The translations under genes were made by a program, and so were the position numbers. DNA of 47,216 nt. Source: Rubrobacteraceae bacterium. GTDB taxonomy: Bacteria > Actinomycetota > Rubrobacteria > Rubrobacterales > Rubrobacteraceae. Where the stretch lies: contig JAUJNO010000002.1 in assembly GCA_030448125.1 (NCBI GenBank), positions 14,144 through 61,359 of the forward strand. The letters are read 5' to 3'. Below are positions 8,690 through 16,512 of this stretch, piece after piece; position 1 is the stretch's first letter; each line of letters begins with the position of its first letter. A model generated the notes under the pieces. The model saw only the letters and a list, made by a program, of their open reading frames with translations, made no database searches and was not told where the DNA came from.

Positions 8690-9052
8690 GGTTTCGGTCT
8701 CGCCTCCTCTACGTGCTCCGTCCCTGCGCACCCGATGATACAACAGACGCGCTCGTGGTCTGACTCCCGACCGCGCCGCCGGTCCTCGCGCAGCAGGAGG
8801 AGACGAAAGCTCCTCCATCCTCGCCCACGTCTCTGCTGAATGTACCCAGGCGACGGCAGGCTCGCCGACAAAGGGCGAGTTCCGTTCGGGCCATTTAAGA
8901 GAGGAGTTTGGCCGAAATGAATTGCTATCAATCTCACGGTCTTGGTGAGGCACGAGAACGTGGTCAGGCTGCTTGAGTTCTTGGGGTACCGCCAGGATAA
9001 GTAGCCGAGGGACCACAGGTTGCCTCTATTCACGAGCTGCCGAGAGGAAGCC
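8690..9052. other. Non-coding stretch with the GTGAATAGAGG repeat
   Basis: No gene is supported here. The minus-strand motif GTGAATAGAGG at 9023-9033 is one of four copies in the island (others at 9895-9905 and 11731-11741, and a degenerate one at 12124-12133). In two copies the MITE described next follows directly. Confidence 0.4.
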
Positions 9053-9178
9053 AGCCTGTTGAAAAACTCGATCCAGGGGTGTTTATAGGTGCATAGACCG
9101 GCTCTAGAGACCCCAAATCGGCCTTTGGCGGCCAAATCGAGGGTCACAAGTGAGCACCGGCGACTTTTTCAACAGCCT
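9053..9178. mobile_element. MITE-like element, copy 1 (126 bp)
   Basis: Terminal inverted repeats are AGCCTGTTGAAAAACTC at the left and GACTTTTTCAACAGCCT at the right, matching at 15 of 17 positions. The interior has no coding capacity. A second element of almost the same length (12154-12280) shares both ends and the inner ACCGGCGACTTTT. The GTTGAAAAAGTC-type ends resemble those of some IS5/IS1182-related sequences, so it may be mobilised in trans. Confidence 0.6.
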
Positions 9179-9199
9179 CAAGACTTCTCGTAAACCTGC

Positions 9200-9237
9200 A
9201 CAAAAGGGAAAGGGGCCGGGTGACCCAACCCGGCCCC
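9200..9237 (-). terminator. Rho-independent terminator of the DUF892 gene
   Basis: A perfect 10-bp GC stem, GGGGCCGGGT paired with ACCCGGCCCC around a 6-base loop, lies 13 bases past the stop of the minus-strand gene. On that strand it is followed by TTTCCCTTTTG. Confidence 0.75.
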
Positions 9238-9250
9238 ACGGTCTGCAGGC

Positions 9251-9748
9251 CTACGACGACGCCTGCATGGCCTTCTGCACGAGTTGCGGGGCGCTCTGCT
9301 CGATCATCTGGGCCGTGTTCTGCTCCTGCTGAAGGTTCTCGTTGAGCAGGTTCACGACCTCTTGCTGCCCCATCTGCTGCGCGCCGGTGACCAAGCCCTG
9401 GTAGCTGGCGATCTCGAAGTGCTCGACCTTGGCCTGCGCCCCGGCGATCAAGGTATCGGCGATGGCCCCCGACTCGGCCTCTTGCAGGCTCGTCTGGCCG
9501 TCGGTCACCAAACCCTGGGCGGCTTGGGAAGTCTGGCGCTGGGGCTGCTGGCCCATCTGGTCGAAGACCTGCTCGAGGTTCTGGATCTGCTGCTGGGTGT
9601 CGTCGATGTGGGCCTGGAGCATGCCCTGAAGCTCCCCGTCGGAAGCCTGCTGGTTCATCTGCTGCAGGGCCTCGAGGAACTGGTGCTCGGCGTCGTAGGT
9701 GAGGCACAGTTCGTGGACGAACTTCTCTTGCGGGTTGGTGATCGGCAC
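9251..9748 (-). CDS. DUF892 / YciE-YciF family ferritin-like protein
   Basis: A 165-residue, almost wholly helical, Gln- and Glu-rich protein. It opens with NPQEKFVHELCLTYDAEHQF, typical of the DUF892 four-helix fold, and the second helix pair contains AKVEHFEIASYQGLV with the conserved Glu-His and Glu ligands. Relatives are ferritin-like and associated with stress responses; a ferroxidase role is inferred. The GTG start follows a perfect AGGAGG. A strong terminator sits just after the stop, so it is a single-gene unit. Confidence 0.88.
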   Translation of the reverse strand: MPITNPQEKFVHELCLTYDAEHQFLEALQQMNQQASDGELQGMLQAHIDDTQQQIQNLEQVFDQMGQQPQRQTSQAAQGLVTDGQTSLQEAESGAIADTLIAGAQAKVEHFEIASYQGLVTGAQQMGQQEVVNLLNENLQQEQNTAQMIEQSAPQLVQKAMQASS

Positions 9749-9894
9749 TGACCAAACCTCCTATTTTTGTGGCTCGTCGCTTTGCGCAGCACGAACCTTC
9801 CCATAGAAAGCAGGCCGCAAACCATGAGCCAGCCTACACGAAGACCCCGTAAAGCCACGAGCGGTGCTTTGGGGAGCCCGAGAGTCTGCCGTTT

Positions 9895-9935
9895 CCTCTA
9901 TTCACCGAGATGCCGAGAGTAGTAGCCTTCTCAGA
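9895..9935. repeat. Short dispersed repeat, GTGAATAGAGG copy 2
   Basis: The minus strand reads GTGAATAGAGG at 9905-9895, next to a GCCGAGAG element and a weakly conserved continuation towards a MITE-type end. It resembles 9023-9069 but lacks a right half, so it is probably a truncated copy. Confidence 0.4.
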
Positions 9936-9970
9936 AACTAGGCTGCCGCTAAGAGACTGTCCTAAAAGTC

Positions 9971-10783
9971 TTAAACACGGACCAGCCGCTTCACCATGAG
10001 CCGCGTCATCGCCACATAGACGAAAGACTCGCTGGTGTCGCACAGCCTGGTCTCGTAATCCTTACTCATCCTCCGGTTGTGGCTCAACCACGCGAATGTC
10101 CTTTCCACCACCCAACGCCTCGGCAAGATTTCGACGCGGCACGAGGTTCTGGATCGCCAGTCAATCTGCCAGCACCATGGACCATTCCTCTGCCCAGATC
10201 CGAGCAGTCTTCTCCGGGATTAGCTTCGGCGTACGTTGCACGACCTCGCGCTCAGACCTAATGCCTTTTCCACACGAACCGCGTCTACCCACAGATGAGC
10301 AAGCTGCGGAAGGCGATCATGTATTGCCTCCAGCACCAACCTGATCCCGGTCCGGTAGCGCTGTGGACCTTGGGAGCACCAATCCCTCCGTATCCACCAA
10401 CAGATGACGCTTTCTGCCACGAACCTTCTTTCCGCCATCGTGTCCTACTCCAGTCGTCTTGGCCGACTGGGAATCGACGATACCGAAAGGGGAGGCACTG
10501 GATGACCTAGTGGTTTAGACGCTCCCACACGCCGTCGATACGCCAGATTCTGAAGAATGGACGGTCTTCCAGGGCGGAAAGTCATCGCGGTAATAGCCGC
10601 CAGGCACAGCCATTTCCGGAGTACATAGAAGATAGCGTTTAGGATCTCACGTGGAGAATGAACCCGAGGTCGCCCGGAAGCTTTCGGAACGGGGAGATGG
10701 GGCTTATACGCCCATTCATTGTCGGAGAGATCGGTCGGGTATGTTTCTATATGCGTGGTAAGGTACCCATCCCTACCCAACAC
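9971..10783 (-). pseudogene. IS5-family transposase, frameshifted
   Basis: The N-terminal part (10783 to about 10600) reads YPTDLSDNEWAYKPHLPVPK and REILNAIFYVLR, the DUF4096 region of IS5-group transposases. An internal piece near 10280 has HLWVDA (second catalytic Asp). The C-terminal piece near 10090-10010 has [20 protein letters not shown] with the catalytic Glu. Several frame changes separate them. A GAGACTGTCCTAAAAGTC end at 9953-9970 probably marks the 3' terminus of the element. It belongs to a different subgroup from the intact IS5-type copy at 37.4 kb. Confidence 0.8.
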
Positions 10784-10898
10784 TCACTTAAACGTATATT
10801 CTCGGAAACCCAGTAGCCGCTTCCACCGTTTCTCGGAAGTAGCACCATCCCCGATGGCTTCGCTATACTGTCTGCATCACTTGTCTTTCCACCGCTTA

Positions 10899-11621
10899 TC
10901 AGGCTCTTGCAAGGAACTCTAGATGTCCAGCCAGTTCCTCGGGGGCCGAGAAGAAAGGCGAATGACTCGTGTCCATGGAGATGACCTTCTGGCAGGGCAG
11001 CCGCTCGTACATCTCCTTCTGAAACGACGGGCTGACGGCCCGGTCCTGGAGGGTTTCTATGTACACTCGGGGTACCCGACCGAAGTTATCTTCGGTGACG
11101 GTGATCGGGGTGGCGAACGGGGCCAGGGCCTGGGGCACGAACCGGGACTTCGCCCGCTTCACGTCTTCGTCCGAGCAGTCGGCGAGGAGGCCTTCCCTGA
11201 TAACGTCCTCCCGGATGGTGGCGGACGATCCGTCCTCGCTCATCACCAAGTTCGGCAAGATCAACGACTCCGTGTCGTTAGCGGCCACCGAGAGCAGCAC
11301 CTCACCGTCCCGCAACAGAAACGCGGCCAGGTAGACGAGCATCTTTACCTTGTCGGGACGTTGCTCGGCAGCCTGGCTGATGACCGAGCCGCCAGAGCTG
11401 TGCCCGACGAGCACGACCGGCTCGGTTTGCGCGTCCAGCACCCCAGAGATCCGGTCCGCATAGCTCTGAAACGAGACTTCCGGGATCGGGGTTCGGTCTT
11501 CGCCGTGACCAGGGAGGTCCGGTGCTTCCACTTCGTGCCCGGCTTCTTCCAGCAGAGGAACCACCTTCTCCCAGGTCCAGCCCCCGCTCCACCCGCCATG
11601 CACTAACACGAACGTGCTCAT
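10899..11621 (-). CDS. Alpha/beta hydrolase, methylesterase/hydroxynitrile-lyase-like
   Basis: A 241-residue cytosolic hydrolase. It begins MSTFVLVHGGWSGGWTWEKV, which carries the HGG oxyanion strand. The nucleophile elbow GHSSGG has Ser75, and DTSHSPFF near residue 220 supplies the catalytic His. The short length and cap match the plant MES/HNL-like group common in actinobacteria, where most members are uncharacterised esterases. I chose the internal ATG at 11621, preceded by GGAGAGAG, over the ORF start at 11741. It lies alone inside the tRNA-Ala island. Confidence 0.88.
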   Translation of the reverse strand: MSTFVLVHGGWSGGWTWEKVVPLLEEAGHEVEAPDLPGHGEDRTPIPEVSFQSYADRISGVLDAQTEPVVLVGHSSGGSVISQAAEQRPDKVKMLVYLAAFLLRDGEVLLSVAANDTESLILPNLVMSEDGSSATIREDVIREGLLADCSDEDVKRAKSRFVPQALAPFATPITVTEDNFGRVPRVYIETLQDRAVSPSFQKEMYERLPCQKVISMDTSHSPFFSAPEELAGHLEFLARA

Positions 11622-11783
11622 CGCAGCATCTCTCTCCTCTCCTTCCCCCGCTTTCCCCCAGGGGTTAGCTAACTCCTTGACAATGGCCAAAAATAACAAA
11701 ATTGTCAAGAGCGAGGGTACTGCACCGTTACCTCTATTCACCGGATTGCCGCTAAGTCGCCTTATGGGAAACCTGGCGGCTTC

Positions 11784-12026
11784 TTAGCTACCGCGAGGGT
11801 GGAACAGGGCCTCCCGAAGGGTCCGGACTTCTTCCTCCACCACTTGCAGCGCCTGGTCCAGGTGAAGCCCCTCAATGAGCACACGAATGTCGTGACCGTC
11901 CGGGTAGGCCCTAGCGCTCTGATCCAGGCTCTCCAGCCTATCGCGCACCAACTCCGCCTTGCGCAGATCGTCCACCATCGCCTCTTGTCGCGCTACCGCT
12001 TCTTGTCGCCGTCTCTCCACGGTCAC
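11784..12026 (-). CDS. Small charged helical protein, unknown function
   Basis: About 80 residues, rich in Arg, Glu and Gln, predicted helical with possible coiled coil in RRRQEAVARQEAMVDDLRKA and in the C-terminal VVEEEVRTLREALF. I do not recognise a family. The GTG at 12026 follows GGGAGG by four bases; a second GTG six bases further in would give a ten-base spacing. The open frame continues upstream to 12119, but that part has low-complexity composition. It is alone between two repeat-rich gaps. Confidence 0.55.
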   Translation of the reverse strand: MTVERRRQEAVARQEAMVDDLRKAELVRDRLESLDQSARAYPDGHDIRVLIEGLHLDQALQVVEEEVRTLREALFHPRGS

Positions 12027-12153
12027 ACTACCTCCCGATCGACCATCGAACGTCCATTCTACGCTTGCGGTGGTGTGTGTGGCGAGCCGCGACCGAGATG
12101 CGCAGCCGGGGGGGTGCACCCCACCTTATTCACCCAACTGCCGAGAGGTGGCG

Positions 12154-12280
12154 AGCCTGTTGAAGAACTCCTTCGTGCCCTTTTCTGGGCTCCGTTTTGG
12201 GTGTCGAGAGCACCGTTTTTGGGCGTTTTGAGCCGAGTTCGGGATCCCTGTCCGGGCTACCGGCGACTTTTCAACAGGCT
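12154..12280. mobile_element. MITE-like element, copy 2 (127 bp)
   Basis: Ends are AGCCTGTTGAAGAACTC and GACTTTTCAACAGGCT, inverted to each other, and match the ends of the 126-bp element at 9053. The interiors differ. A degenerate GTGAATA-type repeat sits immediately to the left, as in copy 1, suggesting that the mobile unit once included it. Confidence 0.6.
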
Positions 12281-12654
12281 GTCGGCTTCCCGGAAGCTCA
12301 TATACAGCATCGTGAATAGAACCGACTCGAGAGCACCCCAAACTCTCTGCGCTTTCGCCGCCTGGCACCCGAGTGCCGACCACAATATGTAGTGGCACTG
12401 GATAAATACCTGCTAGCGTCACATGCTGCGTACAGTGGGCAGCACACCTGCCTTTCGAGGACCCCTGAGCGGAGCGAGGTGAGAACCTCCTCAAAGCCGC
12501 CCAAAAGGCCGTTGAAACCGCAGAGCTAGTACCAGCGGCCAACCTTGCCCGTAGGAGCTGTAGGGGCTCGAACGGCTTTGAGGAGGGCCTCTTAAGACCG
12601 GGGGACTGCGTGGCTCTCTCGGTCCGATCGAGGCATAACTAGAGAACGGTCTAC

Positions 12655-12780
12655 AACGGACTCTGCTGGGGCTTTTACCCTTATTTGCGGCGTTTTTCGC
12701 TACACAGCTCAAAGGGATAGAACGCCCTCTTTTTTAATAGAGAAGAGTACGGGTACCGATAAATCCATTCGTGCTGGAAT
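12655..12780. repeat. Non-coding repeat A, copy 1
   Basis: This block matches 14211-14350 in order and strand. Shared landmarks are ACGGTCTAC, CTGCTGG, GCTTTT-CCCTTAT-TGCGGCGTTT and ATCCATT-GTGC. No reading frame is conserved between the copies, so it is probably not coding. Together with repeat B it forms an A-B-gene-B-A arrangement around the zinc-ribbon gene. The sequence from 12281 to 12654 holds nothing else I can name. Confidence 0.5.
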
Positions 12781-12808
12781 CGGCGGGCCTTCTGGAGATG
12801 TCTCTCTC

Positions 12809-13061
12809 GCCTCAAAACCGGCCGGTCATGCCGGTCAACTCCGGGTAAGGACCAGAAACCACGTGAATAAGCCCAAAGAGCGACCGGCCCCCTTCCGGTC
12901 ACTAAACAAATGCCGCTGATCACCTTCTATTCAGCTGCTTTAATCGTGATGTGACCGGTAGCTAAAAGGCCGCGACCGGTGAGACCCCGGTCACGTAAGG
13001 GGCTCATATAAGCGGAAAGCTCAACCCAGAGGGGCTGTGACCGGGGTGACCGGCCGGTTTT
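12809..13061. repeat. GTGACCGG hairpin array (repeat B, copy 1)
   Basis: A 250-bp non-coding block dense in GTGACCGG and its complement CCGGTCAC. Clear inverted pairs are GACCGG-CCCCCTT-CCGGTC at about 12882-12900 and a longer loop between GTGACCGG (12951) and CCGGTCAC (12993). ACCGGCCGGTCA (12817) and a tandem GTGACCGG-GGTGACCGG (13037) flank them. ATAAGC motifs occur between hairpins. A second copy lies downstream of the zinc-ribbon gene. The last site ends about 30 bp before that gene's -10 box, which suggests an operator role. Confidence 0.6.
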
Positions 13062-13091
13062 CGGAGTCGAGGAGAGGAGAACCTCTTGGGC

Positions 13092-13100
13092 TGGTATAAA
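13092..13100 (+). promoter_or_regulatory. Extended -10 promoter of the zinc-ribbon gene
   Basis: TGGTATAAA matches an extended -10 element (TG, one base, then TATAAA). It lies 38 bases before the ATG, leaving a leader of about 30 bases that contains the AAGGAGGAGG ribosome site. The GTGACCGG array sits immediately upstream. Confidence 0.5.
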
Positions 13101-13138
13101 TGTCGGGGAGAGGAGTGCTAAGAAAAGGAGGAGGCACC

Positions 13139-13567
13139 ATGGACGAGCGCAACCCCTGTCCTCTGTGCTCGCACGACAACCCCCCGGAGAACCGCTTCTG
13201 CGGATCGTGCGGCACCGCGCTAGCGGATAGTGGGCAGCTGGTTCTCCGCCAGGAGTACAGCCCGGCCGCAACGTTTCGGGCCTTGCCCGCTAAGCTGGGG
13301 CCCACCGGCAAGGCGCTGGCGGTAGGCCTCGCGACCCTGGCGGCCGAGGCCGGTCTGCTCTGGCTGCGCCGCCGGGTCGAACGCGCCGACCGTACACCGC
13401 TACCCGCCACCCAAGAGCCTAAGCCCCCGGTCTCCGAGTACCTCCTCAGCCAAAGCCTGGAAGAGGTTTTCGTGTGGCTGCAAGAAGGGGACTCCCGTAG
13501 CCACATCTTCGCGCGCAGAGAGGTGCGGTCGTTCGATGCCCTAAAGCCGGCCGACGGGCGAGAGTAG
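13139..13567 (+). CDS. Zinc-ribbon membrane-associated protein, unknown function
   Basis: A 142-residue protein. Residues about 5-24 form a rubredoxin-like zinc ribbon with two Cys pairs, PCPLC and FCGSC, spaced as in zinc_ribbon_2 domains. A hydrophobic stretch, KALAVGLATLAAEAGLLWLR, around residue 60 may be a membrane helix or a membrane-binding segment. The C-terminal third is charged. I chose ATG 13139 because AAGGAGGAGG precedes it; an in-frame ATG at 13100 overlaps the -10 box. The gene lies between the two GTGACCGG arrays and is the only gene there, so it may depend on or act on those repeats. That link is inference. Confidence 0.75.
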   Translation: MDERNPCPLCSHDNPPENRFCGSCGTALADSGQLVLRQEYSPAATFRALPAKLGPTGKALAVGLATLAAEAGLLWLRRRVERADRTPLPATQEPKPPVSEYLLSQSLEEVFVWLQEGDSRSHIFARREVRSFDALKPADGRE

Positions 13568-13701
13568 GACTTCCCGTAGCGCTTGACCTCCTGAGAACCG
13601 CGTATCCCGCCCAAGCAACAAAGGAAGCTTTGGGATTATCGTAGGCACCAAGCCTGCTCGCGTTGGGCGCCGGCTGAAAGAACCGGTCCGATTTACTCTC
13701 T

Positions 13702-13932
13702 CTCGCCCCGAAACCGGCCGGTCAGAACCAGAAAGGGACTAGAAAGCGCTTGTATAAGCCTCTTTCGTGACCGGCCCCCTTCCGGTCACTCCCCGTCTTT
13801 GGTAATCCTAATCGCTAAGGGTGACCAGTGGGCAAATAAGGGTGACCGGGTAGCTTCCGGTCACGAAAACCGCCTGTTTAAGCCGAAAGTCCTCGTTGAG
13901 GGGCAGTGACCGGGCTGACTGGCGGTTTCGAG
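13702..13932. repeat. GTGACCGG hairpin array (repeat B, copy 2)
   Basis: This is a diverged direct copy of 12809-13061. It contains ACCGGCCGGTCA (13712), a perfect hairpin GTGACCGG-CCCCCTT-CCGGTCAC (13767-13789), a second perfect hairpin GTGACCGG-GTAGCTT-CCGGTCAC (13842-13864) and a final GTGACCGG (13907). TATAAGCC and TTTAAGCC lie between hairpins, at positions equivalent to the ATAAGC motifs of copy 1. The arms are conserved although loops and spacers have changed, which argues for selection on the motif. Confidence 0.6.
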
Positions 13933-14210
13933 AACATGGGGGGAAGTTATTAGGACAGCGGCTCCTTGAGGGGCCCACAACCTTTCTTGGGGTGGCGTGC
14001 TTCGAGTCAGGGACGGGCCACATCCTAGCGCTCCTTCAAAGCCACCTAGAAAGCCTTTAAAGCCGCGGGGCTAGTGCCAGCCGGGGCCCGGGGGCCCTAG
14101 GAATATACAGACGGTTTTGACCGCTTCTTGGGAGTCCGGTTTGGAGAGCCGGGACGAGGTGAACCGAGGCTCTCTCGATGATATCGACGACAAGGTCTGT
14201 TTCCCTACAA

Positions 14211-14350
14211 GACGGTCTACGAGGGGCCCTGCTGGAGCTTTTGCCCTTATCTGCGGCGTTTAGCCCTTCGCTCCCCAGGAAGGGTAGACCGGCCTTTCTC
14301 TTAATTGAAGAGAATGCAGGCTCTCGTATATCCATTAGTGCCGGCTTCGA
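14211..14350. repeat. Non-coding repeat A, copy 2
   Basis: A diverged direct copy of 12655-12780, with the same order of landmarks (ACGGTCTAC, CTGCTGGAGCTTTTGCCC, TGCGGCGTTT, ATCCATTAGTGCCGG). It ends just before the terminator of the nitronate monooxygenase gene. The 180 bp between repeat B copy 2 and this block show no gene. Confidence 0.5.
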
Positions 14351-14354
14351 ATCC

Positions 14355-14390
14355 TTTCCACCGCGCTAAGGGAAGGGGTTGTGGCGAAAA
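14355..14390 (-). terminator. Imperfect hairpin after nitronate monooxygenase
   Basis: TTTCCACCGC and GTGGCGAAAA form an imperfect stem 12 bases past the stop at 14402 on the minus strand. The core matches the perfect hairpin at 15480-15514, so it is probably the same terminator module in a decayed form. Confidence 0.5.
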
Positions 14391-14401
14391 GAACGTAGTG
14401 G

Positions 14402-15373
14402 CTAGTCGGATCGCACGAACCTATTAGCGTGTCGCAGGTTCGATTCGGCCTCTCTACCGGTGCTCCGTACCAGCTCGCCGGCGTTTGCCACCTCTGCGAT
14501 CAGGTCAACTGCTTCCCCAGCCCAGACCATCGCTGTCTCGAAGTCACCTTTGCTTACGGCCTCTTGAAAAGCCCGACCCTCCGTATCTAACTCAGCGACC
14601 AACGCCTCCTCTCGGCCATCCCAACGCTCTAGGAAACGGTTATGGAGGGCGCGCCCGGTATAGGATTCTGGCCATTCGTGGCCGCGTACGGCATCGAAAA
14701 CGCGCGTCCGTCGGGTCTCCTCACCCTTGGCCGTCACGATGTGCTCCTTAGCCCGCCAGTGTCCCAACGATTCCGTGGCCGCGTAGAAGCGCGTGCCCAT
14801 TAGGACCCCCTGGGCGCCCAGCATCAGCGCCGCCGCGAGACCACGCCCGTCGGCTATGCCCCCGGCGGCTAGGACCGGCGTAGGGGCCACCGCGTCCACT
14901 ACCGCGGGCACCAACGGTAGCGTGGCTCGCGTGGCACCGTGTCCACCGGCCTCCGTTCCCTGAGCGACGATGACGTCGGCGCCCGCCGCCTTGGCCGCAC
15001 GTGCGCCTTCCAGGTCCTGGACCTGGCAGACCAGCTTACACCCCGCCTCTTTTATGGCGGGTACGTACGGTCGCGGGTCGCCGAACGACAGCATGAACGT
15101 ATGGGGCTCGTAGCTCAGGGCGAGCTGCACGGTCTCGGGGGTAGTGGCCCAGGTGATCAGTCCTATCCCCCAGGGCCGCGCCGTTTCGGCCTTGGCCACG
15201 GACAACTCGTCGCGCAGCCAGGCATGATCGCCGTACCCGCCGCCGACCAATCCCAGTCCGCCGGCGTTGGATACGGCCGCTGCCAAGCGACCGCCGGATA
15301 CGCTCCCCATGGGAGCCAGAACGATCGGGTACTCCAAACCGAGCGTCTCGGTCAACGCGGTCCTGATGGCCAT
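14402..15373 (-). CDS. Nitronate monooxygenase
   Basis: An FMN-dependent TIM-barrel enzyme that oxidises alkyl nitronates such as propionate 3-nitronate to the corresponding carbonyl and nitrite. The 323 residues start with the barrel strand EYPIVLAPMGSVSGGRLAAA, where the family has an FMN contact, followed by AVSNAGGLG. The AQGTEAGGHGA motif near residue 142 and AAGGIADGRGLAAAL with ALMLGAQGVLMGTRF are phosphate- and flavin-binding segments. GAGGAGGG precedes the ATG. The family is often mis-annotated as 2-nitropropane dioxygenase or enoyl-ACP reductase; the motifs here fit the nitronate group best. It has its own terminator. Confidence 0.92.
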   Translation of the reverse strand: MAIRTALTETLGLEYPIVLAPMGSVSGGRLAAAVSNAGGLGLVGGGYGDHAWLRDELSVAKAETARPWGIGLITWATTPETVQLALSYEPHTFMLSFGDPRPYVPAIKEAGCKLVCQVQDLEGARAAKAAGADVIVAQGTEAGGHGATRATLPLVPAVVDAVAPTPVLAAGGIADGRGLAAALMLGAQGVLMGTRFYAATESLGHWRAKEHIVTAKGEETRRTRVFDAVRGHEWPESYTGRALHNRFLERWDGREEALVAELDTEGRAFQEAVSKGDFETAMVWAGEAVDLIAEVANAGELVRSTGREAESNLRHANRFVRSD

Positions 15374-15479
15374 CAGCCCTCCTCTGTCGCTATTCGCTCA
15401 AACGCGCGGGTCTGCCATGGGCCCAGATTGTAAGCACCGGCAGCGACTACCACACGCGTCGTCCAGGAGGTGCGTAAAA

Positions 15480-15514
15480 TTCCGCCGCGCCTAACGGAAG
15501 GGGTTGCGGCGGAA
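15480..15514 (-). terminator. Terminator after DUF5049 / phosphatase genes
   Basis: A perfect 9-bp stem, TTCCGCCGC with GCGGCGGAA around a 17-base loop, followed on the minus strand by TTTTA. It lies about 60 bases past the DUF5049 stop. Related sequences with GCGGCGGAAAGAATC lie after the nitronate monooxygenase and kinase genes. Confidence 0.65.
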
Positions 15515-15576
15515 AGAATCGAGCGGCACTCCCGAAGGGTGGTAGATGATTCCTTTCGTCCCCGGTTTAGGATTGG

Positions 15577-15795
15577 TTACTCACTGGCCTCGAATCCGTG
15601 AGAGATCCCGCGCGCGTACTCGTCCGGGTGCTCCTCGACCCAGCGGACAGTCCGCCGGTAGCCCATGCGTTTGGCTAGGACCAGCACGTGCGCCCGCTCG
15701 ACCATATGCGCCCCCGACCGCCTCACCGCCTCCAGCCCTTCGAGCACGTCGGCGGGCACCTCCACCGGTCCGTCGGCCTTGTCTTCTGCCACCAT
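15577..15795 (-). CDS. DUF5049-like small protein
   Basis: A 72-residue protein with the pattern VLEGLEAVRRSGAHMVERAH, then a central AKRMGYRRTVRWVEEH and a C-terminal YARGISHGFE. This fits the DUF5049 family, which is annotated in phages and bacterial accessory DNA without known function. The ATG is nine bases past the stop of the phosphatase gene, so the two are very likely one transcript with the terminator at 15480. Its partner suggests a regulatory role, but that is inference. Confidence 0.7.
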   Translation of the reverse strand: MVAEDKADGPVEVPADVLEGLEAVRRSGAHMVERAHVLVLAKRMGYRRTVRWVEEHPDEYARGISHGFEASE

Positions 15796-15804
15796 AGCGT
15801 CCCC

Positions 15805-16389
15805 CTAGTTTCCGCGAGTCCGGACCATCCCTTCGAAAAGGCGTACGAAGTCCTCTTGCTCTCTCGTCTGCACGGTGCCCTTCCTCGCCTCGCGCACCGC
15901 GGCTATGGCCTCATCGGCGGTGTGGCGGCCGAGCGCGACGAGGACGCAGGCGGAGAGTGTGCCGGTACGCCCGAGGCCGCCGCGGCAGTGGGCGACGACG
16001 TTCTGACCACGCTCTAAGCGCTGGACGACGTCTTGGACAAATGCCTCAAACCTCTCTGACTCGGCCTCTTGGGGCACGTCCATGTCCTTGATGGCGAAGC
16101 GGAGTACCTCTATGTTCCCGATATTGTCTTGTTCCAAGAGATCGGAGATTCGGTAGCCTTGGTACTCGTGGTCCTCCATCAGGGAGACGAGAACATCGGC
16201 CTCGTGCTCCTCCTCGAGCGCTCGCATGTCGGCCGCCAAGTCCCTTTCCCATCGTCCCTTCACACTCCCCGCCCACATGCCGGGGGCGAAGGTCATGCCG
16301 AGCCTCCCGGGTGTTCCTACTTCATCGTCCGGTAGGAAGTCCACCTGTATGGGGTCGGTCTCAGAGGTTCCCACCCATTCGTCTCTCAT
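15805..16389 (-). CDS. Dual-specificity-type protein phosphatase
   Basis: A 194-residue cysteine phosphatase related to CDKN3/DSP enzymes. The P-loop is AHCRGGLGRTGT, with nucleophile Cys135 and Arg141 of the CX5R signature. IKDMDVP at 100-106 carries the likely general acid. The N-terminal part has DFLPDDEVGTPGRLGMTFAP, as in bacterial CDKN3-like proteins. It would remove phosphate from protein Tyr or Ser/Thr. The Ser/Thr kinase lies two genes upstream on the same strand, so the island carries both a writer and a possible eraser of phosphorylation. It is followed closely by the DUF5049 gene. Confidence 0.88.
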   Translation of the reverse strand: MRDEWVGTSETDPIQVDFLPDDEVGTPGRLGMTFAPGMWAGSVKGRWERDLAADMRALEEEHEADVLVSLMEDHEYQGYRISDLLEQDNIGNIEVLRFAIKDMDVPQEAESERFEAFVQDVVQRLERGQNVVAHCRGGLGRTGTLSACVLVALGRHTADEAIAAVREARKGTVQTREQEDFVRLFEGMVRTRGN

Positions 16390-16512
16390 CTTGTTCCTTC
16401 CTTGAGACAGATGCCCGCGTCGGAAACCCGGCTGCCCTTCCTGCGGCTTTCTGCCATAGATCTTACGCCAGCCTACGGGTTTCGGGCTACTGGTCGAGCC
16501 GATCGCTTTGCT

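Noticed and set aside
8428..9147. Long minus-strand open frame of 239 codons
   Set aside because: It overlaps the DUF2795 relic in another frame, a MITE end and non-coding repeats; composition is not protein-like.
12281..14400. CRISPR array in the repeat-rich region
   Set aside because: Repeats are palindromic hairpins of uneven spacing, with no constant repeat-spacer period and no cas genes.
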